Below are positions 10,401 to 22,400 of a DNA stretch of 45,228 bases, piece by piece. The position numbers were made by a program, and so were the translations under genes. Below the pieces are notes generated by a model, which saw only the letters and a program-made list of their open reading frames with translations, had not been told where the DNA came from and ran no database searches. Every line of letters begins with the position of its first letter. The first letter of the stretch is position 1. Origin of the DNA: Desulfuromonadaceae bacterium (GTDB lineage: Bacteria > Desulfobacterota > Desulfuromonadia > Desulfuromonadales > Desulfuromonadaceae); assembly GCA_027065245.1 (NCBI GenBank), contig JAMOOS010000152.1:1-45228 (forward strand), in the 5' to 3' direction.

Positions 10401-13400
10401 GCGCTGGACGGACCTTTCGCCCCTTTGGAGACTGCTCCAGTTGCAGTTATCACCATGCTACCGTCACCGCCGCCACCACCGAGACTAAGGGCAAAGATAC
10501 CGTGAGCGCCTTCGCCGGTGGTGGTGATGCCACTAAGTGCGCTCTGACCGCTATTTTTAACCACTACGTCGCCGGCACTACCACCGACACCACCACTGCC
10601 ACCGACTGAAACACCGATGGTATTCCCGCCGCCGGCAGTAGTTACAGAGCCGGTAACAACGGTGCGACCGTTACCGCCGCCACCGCCGATACTCTGGGCA
10701 AAAATTCCCATCCCTTCCGTGCCGACAGTTCTGATACCGCCCAGGTTATCTACCTGGACATCATCGCTGCTACCGCCTTCGCCGCCGTCACCACCGACGG
10801 AGACAAACATTCTGGTGGCATCGGATGACCCCATATTCAGGTTGCCATTGACAACGGTGCCGCCATTGCCGCCACCGCCGCCAATACTCTGGGCAACTAT
10901 GCCGTGGCCGCGTTCTCCGAATGCCTGCAGCAGTGCTTCGTTGACAACATCAACCCTGCCGCCGGTGGCACCGATGCCGCCGCTGCCGCCAACAGCAACC
11001 TGCGCACCACTGCCAGCGGTTTTTAAGCCACCACTAAAGGCGTTACCGCCGTTACCGCCACCGCCGCCGATACTCTGAGCCAGCAATGCAACGGCATGGT
11101 CACCACCTACGGTTACCGTCGCCGCGTTGAAAAGGTCGACCCTGCCGCCAGCCGCTCCGATGCCGCCTTCGCCGCCCAGGGCAACGCCGACATTGGGCGA
11201 GGTAAGACCGACAGTAGAGGCGTTACCGCCGTTGCCGCCACCGCCGCCGACACTTTGTGCAAACGCTCCGTGCGCTTTGGTGCCCGCGGTGGTAATGCTG
11301 CCGAACGCCAGCAGTTGTACTTCACCGCCGCTGCCGCCTTCGCCCCCTTCGATGCCGAGGGCGACACTGCCGTTTTTCTCACCACTTTCACTGGCGGGCA
11401 TAGTGACACCGGCACTATTTACCGAACTGTTGCCACCACCGTTACCGACACTTTGCGCCAGCAGGCCGTAACTGTTGGCACCGCTGGTATTAATAGCACC
11501 GCTGGATTCCAACACCACGCCACCGCCAGCGCCGCCGGTACCGCCCTTGCGCCCCAGACCGAGGGCAACGGCACCGCCACTGCTTTTGTTAAAAATCAGA
11601 TCGAAGCCAGCATTGCCGCCGCCGCCGCCGATACTCTGGGCGATAATACCGGCAGAGTTGTTGCCATCGGTGGTGATATCACCGTGATGATGCACATCGA
11701 CCTCACCACCCTGGCCACCATCACCAACACCGCCGCCGATGGTAATTTTGGCTGTTTTATTGTTGGGCAGCCAGCCGAAACCGACGTTAAGATTGGCGTT
11801 ACCGCCGCCGCCACCGATACTCTGCGCCAGCAGACCGTGGGCGTTACCTCCGCTGGTGGTAATTTTGTTGTAGTCGGCTACGCTGACATCATCACCGTTA
11901 CCGGAGGCACCACCGCTGCCACCGATACCGAGCTCCAGAGCATAGGCACTGGATCCCGCAGGGGCATTGCTGAACGTGAACATGAAGTTGGCTCCGGCGT
12001 CGCCGCCGCCACCGCCGATACTGGACGCCTCCAAACCGGTGGCGCCACTGCCGTCGGTGCTGATTTCTCCGGCGTAGTGATTAGCGTGACCACGGTGAAC
12101 TGCTACACTGCCGGCGTTGCCACCGGCACCACCGCTACCGCCGACACCGACATTAATCGGCGCCGAGCTGCGTGCTATATCAACGCTGACGTTAAAGCCG
12201 CCGGTGCCGCCGCCACCGCCGATACTCTGCGCCAGCAGACCGCGGGCATTATCACCTTCCACCTTCATCGTGCCGGAACTGTACACCGACACATCACCGC
12301 TATCGGCACCATCACCGCCACTGCCACCAACTCCGAGTACGGCAGAAAAACCGCTGGGGCTGGCACCTTCCTTGCCGTTCAGGTTCACTCCGGCGGAAAC
12401 ATTAAGAGCACCGCTGCCACCACCACCGCCGATACTCTGCGCCAGCAGGGCATGGCTCCAGTCGCCACTGGTAACTGTTGCGCCGACATAATCGACCTCC
12501 ACGTCACCACTGGTATTGCCACTGCCGCCGTAACCACCGATTCCGCAGGTAAACGTCGGCAGCGTACCAGAACCCCTGGCAGTCAACGTTCCGCTTACAT
12601 TGATGGCGCCATTGCCGCCACCGCCGCCAATACTCTGCGCCTGCACACCGGCACTGTAGTCTCCGTTGGAAACCACATTTGTCTGAGCATGCAGGGTTAC
12701 GGTATCGCCGCTGCCGCCATCGCCACCAAAACCGCCGACACCGCAGGCAAAAGTACCGCCGGTACTAACGCCGCCGGTTACATTGACAGCGCCGTTACCT
12801 CCACCGCCACCAACACTCTGCGCCAGAATTGCGGCGCGGTTGTCGCCCACCGCCTTGGTATTGTTGTTATTTACCGTCAGTAATACATCACCGCCACTGC
12901 CGCCATCGCCACCAAAACCACCTACGCCAACAGTGAGACCGGCACCACTGGAGGAGGACGAAGTAGAAATATTGACGCCGCCAGTCACATTGACACCACC
13001 GTTGCCGCCGCCGCCACCGATACTTTGTGCCACGATGGCGCTGGAGCCATCATCCTTGTATGTATGGCTCTCACCGCTGACGGGATCGATTTCGGTTCTG
13101 TTGACAACGCCACTTACCACAACATCACCCGTCACACGCGCCGTTACCGCACCACCGTTGCCGCCGTCGCCGCCAAAACCGCCGACACCGACACCGGCGG
13201 TAAAATCGTTGGAGTTGGTAAAGCCCAGCGCACCTGCCACATTGACACCACCGTTGCCGCCACCGCCGCCCAGGCTCTGCGCCAGCACGCCGTGGGCATT
13301 GGTGCCGAAGGTAGTCACCTGACCGGTGTATGTCAGCGACACCGCACCGGCATCGCCGCCACCGCCGCCAAAACCGCCGACACCAACGCTGGCAGCTACA

Positions 13401-16400
13401 TTCTTACCGCTCATGGCTATCGCCACATCGCCGGCGACATTTACGCCGCCGTTACCACCACTGCCAGCGATACTTTGCGCCAGCACACCGACGGAATCAG
13501 CCCCACTACCGAAACCGGAGTTTCCAGTGATAACAACACCGTCGAGAAGCGCCTCCACATCGCCGGAGTTACCGCCGCTGCCACCGAAACCACCCAGACC
13601 CAATGCCGCTGAACCACCGTTGCCACTGGTGGCGATATTAACCGCTCCGGTCACATTGACACCACCGTTGCCGCCACCGCCGCCGATACTCTGCGCTGCC
13701 AGAGCGGTGGAGCTGTCACCACGGGTCACAGTATCCCCGCAACGGCTCATAGAGACATTGCCACCATTGCCGCCACCACCGCCGAAACCACCAACACCGA
13801 GACCGACAGCGCCACCGTTACCACCGGTGCTGAGATTGAAGGTACCAGATACGTTGACACCACCGTTGCCACCGCCGCCACCCAGGCTTTGCGCCAGGAA
13901 ACCGCAGGAATCAGCGCCGAGAGTATTGATAATTCCGCTGAGCATGGCGGCGCTTACATCACCGCCATCACCGCCGCTGCCACCAAAACCGCCGAGTCCG
14001 GCAGCCACCGAACCGCCATTGCTGGTGGACAGGGATGCTGAGGCGGAAACATTGACACCACCGTTACCACCGCCGCCGCCAACGCTCTGTACGATAACGG
14101 CAGACGAGTTGTAACCAATACTGTTCAGATTGCCGTCTACATGCGAGATGACAGCACCGGCGTCCCCACCGCCGCCACCGAAACCGCCGAGTCCGGCACC
14201 GACAGAGCCATTGTTGGATGATGAAGCAGAGAGGCCAGCGGTGACATTGAAACCACCGTTACCACCGCCGCCGCCAAGGCTCTGCACCAGTATTACCCCG
14301 GAGTCATTACCGCAGGTGGCCATATCTCCATCGATATCGGCGCTGACATCATCACCTCTACCACCAGCGCCGCCGAAGCCGCCCAGACCGGCACCAACGG
14401 CACCACTACCGCCACCGGAGGCGGAAAACGCTCCGGCAACATTGAAACCGCCATTGCCGCCACCGCCGCCAAGGCTCTGAATTACCACCGCCAATGATTC
14501 ATCGCCGTAGGTCACTTTGTCGCCACTGACGGCGGCGTCAACAGCAGCACCATCACCACCGCCACCGCCGAAGCCGCCCAGACCGGCACCAACGGAACCG
14601 CTCTTACTGCTTGAAGCGGAAAACGAACCGCCAACGCTGAAGCCGCCACTGCCGCCACCGCCGCCAAGGCTCTGGACAAGCACTGCGTCGGAACGGTCAC
14701 CATTGGTGCGCACCGTTCCGGTAACAGTAGCGTCCACCGCACCGGCACCGCCGCCACCGCCGCCGAAACCACCCAGACCGGCGCCAATAGAACCGCTGTT
14801 ACTGCCGGATGCTGACAGACTGCCGCTGATGCTGAAACCACCGCCGCCGCCACCGCCGCCAATGCTCTGGACCACGACGGCTGCCGAATCATCGCCGTAG
14901 GTGGATTTGTCATCACTTACTACCGCATCGACGGAACCGGCGCTGCCGCCATCGCCACCGAAGCCACCCAGCCCAAAACCGATGGAACCGCTGTTACTGC
15001 CACTGCCGGAGACAGAACCAGCCACGGCGAAACCGCCGTTACCGCCGCCACCGCCGATACTTTGTACCAGCACTGCGCCCGCCGCGCCGCCAAATGTTCT
15101 GATAATACCGCTGATGGTGGCATCAACGTTGCCGGAGGCGCCGCCACTACCACCAAAACCACCGATACCGACACCGATACCGCCGCTGGCGCTGCTGCTG
15201 CCGGAGATATCACCACCGACGCTGAAGCCGCCATTGCCACCGCCGCCGCCAAGACTCTGGACAATTACTGCAGTGGATTTGCTGCCATAGGTGGTTTTCA
15301 CATCACTGACAGTGGCAGTCACGTTGCCACCGGTACCACCGTAACCACCAAAACCACCCAGACCGAAACCGACAGCACCACTGTACGAACCGGAACCGGA
15401 CAACGATCCGGAGACGGTAAAACCACCGTTACCGCCACCGCCGCCCAGACTTTGTATCAGCACCGCGCCGGACTCACCGCCCAGCGTGTTCATCTCACCG
15501 CTGATGGTGGCGCTAACATCACCACCGCTGCCACCGGAACCGCCGAAACCGCCGATACCGATACCAGCGCCACCGCTACCCTCACCGGCACCGGAAATAC
15601 TGCCGGTGACACTGAAGCCGCCATTGCCGCCACCACCACCGATGCTCTGGACAATTACCGCCGTCGATTTATTGCCTGTGGTGGTCTTTTTGCCGCTAAC
15701 TGCTGCGGTTACACTTTTACCCATACCGCCGCCGCCACCGAAACCACCCAGACCGAAGCCAACAGCACCGCTACCTTCACCCGCGCCGGAGACACCGCCT
15801 GAGATGGTAAAACCGCCGTTACCACCGCCACCGCCAAGGCTTTGCACCAGTACGGCGCCAGACTCATCACCCTTGGTCAGCATTATACCGGATACCGTGG
15901 CATCTACTACACCGCCATCACCACCGTAACCGCCAAAGCCACCGATACCGGCACCGACGGCACCGCTACCCTCACCAGCACCGGAAATACCGCCGGTGAC
16001 ACTGAAGCCACCATTGCCGCCGCCGCCACCGATGCTCTGGACAACTACTGCTGTCGACCTGTCACCAAGGGTTGCTTTGTCATCGGTTATTGCTGCGCTA
16101 ACCCCCGCGCTGCGACCACCGCCGCCGCCAAAACCACCCAAGCCGAAGCCAACAGCACCGCTGGCTTCGCCAGCACCGGAAACACCGCCTCCGATACTGA
16201 AGCCGCCATTACCGCCGCCACCGCCTAAGCTCTGTACCAGTACCGCGCCGGAATCGTCGCCGGAGGTATGCATATAACCGTCTATTGTCGCGCTTACTTC
16301 CTCACCATCACCGCCATCGCCACCAAAACCGCCGATGCCGACTCCCGCGCTGCCGCTGGCCTCTCCAGCCGCAGAGATGGCACCATCGATGGTAAAACCA

Positions 16401-19400
16401 CCGTTACCGCCACCACCGCCGATACTCTGGACAACCACTGCAGTCGATTCATTACCGACGGTATATTTTTGACCACTGATTGTAGCTGCTACCGCCCCGG
16501 CGCCGCCGCCATCGCCGCCAAAACCGCCGATGCCGACTCCGGCGCTGCCGCTGGCCTCTCCGGCCGCAGAGATGGCACCGGCGATGCTGAAACCGCCGTT
16601 ACCGCCGCCGCCACCGACACTCTGAACCAGCACGGCACTGGAATCTTCACCCTTGGTACTTACATCACCGCTATATGTGGCTGACACCGCCGCGGCATCA
16701 CCACCGCCGCCGCCGAAACCGCCGACTCCAACTCCGGCACCGCCACTACCGTATCCAGCAGCGGAGATAGCACCATCTATGGTAAAACCACCATTGCCGC
16801 CGCCGCCGCCAAGACTCTGAACGACTATTGCGTCTGCATCGTGTTCCCAGGTGAGCATATTGCCGCTGACGTCAGCGGTTACCTGCGCGCCATCACCGCC
16901 ATCGCCGCCAAAACCACCTACGCCCACCCCGACACCAGCACTGGCGTACACCGATGCCGATACCGCACCGGCAATACTGAAACCGCCGTTGCCACCACCG
17001 CCGCCGACGCTTTGCACCAGTACGGCGCCGGAATTAGCTCCCTTGGTTTCGACGTCACCGGTTACTGTGGCACTGGTTGTCGCGCCGTCGCCACCGCCGC
17101 CGCCGAAGCCACCTACGCCAACCCCGGCCGCGCCACTGGCATAGCCTCCGCCGGAGATGGCGCCATCGACGGTAAAACCGCCGTTGCCACCACCGCCGCC
17201 GATACTTTGTACCTGTATCGCCGTGGAATCGTGACCCCAGGTGAGCATATTGCCGGTAACAGTTGCATCCACCGCCGCGCCATCACCACCACCGCCGCCA
17301 AAACCACCGACGCCAACGCTCACAGCGCCGCTGTATGAGCCTATTTCGTACATATTGACAGCGATGGATCCGCCGCCGGCAACACTGAATCCGCCGTTGC
17401 CGCCACCACCGCCGATACTCTGCACCAGTACCGCGCCCGATTCGCTGCCGACAGTTTCGCTGTCGCCTGTTATCGTGGCAGTTACGTCGCCACTGTTGCC
17501 GCCATCGCCGCCAAAACCGCCGATGCCGACATTTACCGCGCCACTGGCTACTCCAGCGGCTGAAATACCGCCATCGACAGTAAAGCCGCCGTTGCCGCCG
17601 CCGCCGCCAATACTCTGCACCGTTACTGCGGTGGAATTGTTGCCAACGGTATTTTTCGTCCCGTCGACGGTGGCGATTACGGCACCGGAATTACCGCCAT
17701 CGCCGCCAAAACCACCGATACCGGTCATAATGGAACCACTGCCGATTATGGCCCCGGAACCGCCACCGGCAATGCTGAAACCACCGTTACCGCCGCCACC
17801 GCCGATACTCTGTACCAGCACGGCGCCTGACTCCCGCCCGACAGTAGCGAGATCGCCATAGAGCAGTGCTGTTATATCGCTGGCATAGCCGCCATCACCG
17901 CCAAAACCGCCAACGCCAACGCCCACCGCGCCACTGAGAACACCGGCAAGTGATACAGAACCATCGACAGTAAAGCCGCCGTTGCCGCCGCCGCCGCCGA
18001 TACTCTGTACCATCATCCCGATGGAGCGGTCGCCGCTGGTAACTACATCGGATTGTGCTTTTGTGTACACATCGGCACCGCTACCACCATCGCCACCAAA
18101 ACCACCGACGCCTACAGTAACGGCCCCGCTGGCTGCGCCAGCACCGGAAATAGCTCCAGCAACGGAAAAGCCGCCGTTACCGCCGCCGCCGCCAACACTC
18201 TGTACCAGCAACGCTCCGGAATCGTCACCGCCAGTGGTCAGAACGCCGCTGATATCGGCGTGAACCGTATCGGCAGCACCGCCACCACCGCCAAAGCCGC
18301 CGATACCGACACCGACAGCAGCACTGTTCACACAAGAGCCGGATACACTACCGCCCACAGTAAAGCCGCCGTTGCCGCCGCCGCCGCCGATACTCTGTAC
18401 CGCTACCGCGCCAGATCGGTTGCCAGCGGTTGTTTTGTTGCCGCTGACGGTGGCTGTTACGGCTCCGGCTGTACCGCCATCTCCACCGAAACCACCTATC
18501 CCTACAGTTATTGCCCCGCCGCTGGCACTGCTCCACGACAGCGAGCCATCTATGCTGAACGCTCCGTTGCCGCCGCCACCACCGAGGCTCTGCACCACAA
18601 CTGCACTGGAGTCGTCACCGCCGGTGTTTACCACTGAGGTCAACGTAGCATCGACATTGCCGGACTTACCGCCATCGCCGCCAAAACCGCCGATGCCGAC
18701 CCCAACGCCGCCGCCAAACACACCTGCAGCGGACAATGACAGGTTGCCGGTTACATTGAACCCGCCGTTGCCACCACCGCCGCCGATACTCTGCACGGCA
18801 ATTCCGCCGGCCTTGTCACCAGCAGTGGCAACGCCGCCGCTGACATTGGCACTGACATCGGCGCCAGTACCACCACCGCCACCGGCACCACCGATGCCCA
18901 CAGATATGGCGCCGCCGGTGGCAGCGGTAACTGAAACTGAGCCGTCCACGGCGAAACCACCGTTACCACCGCCGCCACCAAGACTTTGGATAACTACGCC
19001 GCTGGCTTTATCACCGAAAGTTTGCAGCAACCCGGAAAACCCGGCGTCCACTACGCCACCGTCGCCCCCCTTGCCACCGGCACCGCCAATACCGAAACTG
19101 AACGCCCCGCCGACTGCGCCAGTTTCCAGGGAACCATCTATAACAAAGCCGCCATTACCGCCGCCGCCACCAATACTCTGGAACACGGCACCGTCGGAAC
19201 CGTAGCCGTGGGTTACAAGATGGCTGCTGTTAAGCGTGGCGGTAAGCGCCGCTGCATCTCCGCCGCCAGCACCGCCACCGCCGATGCCGACAACCACCGC
19301 CGCGCTGGCTCCGCCGACAAACGACATGGATCCATTGATGGAAAAGCCGCCGTTGCCGCCGCCACCGCCCACGCTCTGGAACACGGCACCGTCGGATTCG

Positions 19401-22400
19401 GAACCGACAGTATCGATTGGTGCGACAACATTACAGGTAATGCTGCCGGCATCGCCACCGATATCACCACTGCCACCGATACCGACGCCGGTGGATAGTC
19501 CGGCGACACTGGCACTATTAGCCGCGCCACTTATGTTGAAACCACCATTGCCACCACCACCACCAACACTCTGCACCAGCAACGCTCCCGACTCGTCGCC
19601 GCCGGTAGACATTGCGCCATCGAAGTCAAGCGCCACGTCATCACCATCACCACCGCCGCCGCCGCTGCCGCCTACACCGACACTGATGGCGCCGCTGGCA
19701 CCGCCAGCAACGGAGGCAGCGCCTGTGATGTCGAAACCACCGTCACCGCCGCCACCGCCTATACTTTGCAGAATAACCGCGTAGGATTTATCCCCGCTGG
19801 TGACAAAGCTGCCCGTTAGATCAGCGCTGACGCTATCACCATCGCCACCACCGCCGCCGCTGCCGCCAATACCGACGCTGACAGCGCCGCTGGCACCTCC
19901 GGCTGCACTGCCTGACGCTGTAATGCTGTAGCCACCGCAACCACCACCGCCACCGATACTCTGAGCCAGCAAGGCGCCAGAGCGATCACCACTGGTGGTT
20001 ATACTGCCGGAATAATCTACCTCGACCTCACCTGCAGAACCGCTGTCACCGCCACTGCCTCCAATACCGATACCTACGGCACCACCTGCACCGGGATTAA
20101 CCTGCAAACTGCCATCGACCACGAAGCCACCGGCACCGCCGCCGCCGCCGATACTCTGGGCGATAAGACCACCAGAGTCATTACCACTGGTTCGAATAAC
20201 CGAGCTGGAATCAACTATCACATCCCTGCCCACTCCGCTGGTACCGCCACTGCCGCCAAGAGCCAGAGAAATAGCGGCAAATGTACCCACCGTACCGTGT
20301 ACGGCAAAACCTCCGTCACCACCGCCACCACCTACGCTTTGGGCAAAAATACCGCGCGACCAGTCACCATTGGTGGTAATTGCCGAGAGGTATTCAATAC
20401 CGTCAAGGGTAAATTTATCAACGGTGACACTGACATCATCGCCGTCGCCGCCACCACCGCCGCCACTGCCCAAAGCAAAACCGGCAAAGGCCGATCCGGC
20501 GGACGAACTGCCACCACTGCCGCCACCGCCACCGAGACTTTGCGCAAAAATGGCGTCGGCACCGCTGGTGTGGGTGGTAATATTGCCTGCGCTGCTGACG
20601 GTTACACTGCCGCCGTCTCCCCCGGCGGCACCACTGCCCCCCATGGTAAAAAACGCCCCGCCAACACAACCACCGTTGCCGCCTCCGCCGCCGACACTTT
20701 GGGCAAAAATGCCCCCGGATGAACCGACAGGAACTGCCACATCTTGAATATCAATTACGATATCACCATCAATACCGGTTTCTATAAAACCGTGATTTTC
20801 AACACTTACATCACCTGCGTCACTGGCTCCGCCACCACTGCCGCCAAATGTGAGAATACCGCCACTATCGGGAGCACTACCGCCGCCGCCGCCGATACTC
20901 TGGGCAAAAATAGCGTTGGAAAACACCCCTTTGGTATACAGGCTGTCGTAGTTGATCACTGTAACGTCGCCGCCGTTGGCAGCACCACCGCCGCCACCAC
21001 CGATGGAGACAGCACCACCGCTGCTGCTGCCGCCACCGCCACCACCACCGACGCTCTGAGCGAAAATAGCGTTGGCAGCATAACCGTCGGTGGCAATACT
21101 CCCGGCAACTGTTCCATCCCCGTGACTGACACTGACATTACCGGCATTGCCACTGCCACCGCCGTGGCCACCGATGGAGACAGCGCCGCCGCTACCGGCA
21201 CCGTTACCGCCGCCGCCGCCGATACTCTGAGCCAGAATACCGTTGGAATAGTCACCGGCGGTACTCAATATGCCGCTGCTGGAAACGGTCACATCGGCAG
21301 CATTCCCGGCGCGGGCACCAGCTCCACCGATGGAAACGGCGCCGCCGCTGCCTGCGCCATCGCCACCACCGCCACCAATGCTCTGGACAAAAATGGCGTC
21401 GGACCATTTGCCGCCGGTGGCAATATCCGTGGCCAGGCTGGTAACCGTTACGCTGGAACCATTACCGCCGTCGCCGCCATGACCACCGATGGAAACCGCG
21501 CCGCCACTGCCTGCGCCATCGCCACCACCGCCACCAATGCTCTGGGCAAAAATACCGCGTGCATAGTCACCACGGGTAGTAAGAACAGTACTGCTGCTGG
21601 CAACTGTAACGGTGCCACCGTCACCACCTACCCCGGCGTTACCACCCAACGAAACTGCACCGCCGCTGGAACCTGGATCGGCGGCACTGCGCCCCTCTCC
21701 GCCACCGCCACCGATACTCTGGGCAAAAATGGCGTCGGAACCGTCCTTTTCCGTCGAAATAGAACCGCTGTTGTTAACGGTAACACTGGAACCATCGGCC
21801 GAATTGGCCGCGTTACCACCGATGGAAACCGCACCACCGCTGCTACCACCGCTGCCACCGCCGCCGCCGACGCTCTGAGCGAAGATTCCCTCCGAATCCT
21901 CGCCACGAGTCACGATATTACCACTGTTGCCCACTTCCACCTGACCGGCGTCGGCACCACCGCCACCACCTCCGCCAAGGGAGACAGCGCCACCGCTGCC
22001 AGCGCCATAACCACCGCCACCGGCTATACTTTGAGCGAAGATCCCATGGGAATCGTCGCCGCTGGTAGCCAGGGCGCTATCGTTGATCACAGTAACGTCT
22101 CCGCTGGTGCAACCAGAACCGCCGTTACCGCCAAGAGAAACAAAACCGCCGCTACCGGCACCGTTGCCACCACCACCGCCAATGCTCTGAGCAAAGATAG
22201 CTGCCGAACTGTTACCGCCGGTGGTAATAACACCGCTGTGACTGCGCACTTCTACATCAGCTCCACTACCACCGCCACTACCAGCGCCGCCTAAAGAGAC
22301 AAAACCGCCGCTGCCAGCGCCACTACCGCCACCACCGCCGACACTTTGAGCAAAGATGCCGTAGGAATAATATCCCAAAGTAGAGATCAGATCAGCGCTG

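Noticed and set aside
11096..12883. 595-codon plus-strand open frame, and many other long plus-strand frames across 3.7-25 kb rich in Pro, Ala and Thr
   Set aside because: They are antisense shadows of the GGN-rich autotransporter: complementing Gly codons gives stop-free Pro/Ala/Thr codons. No ribosome sites or recognisable domains were seen.
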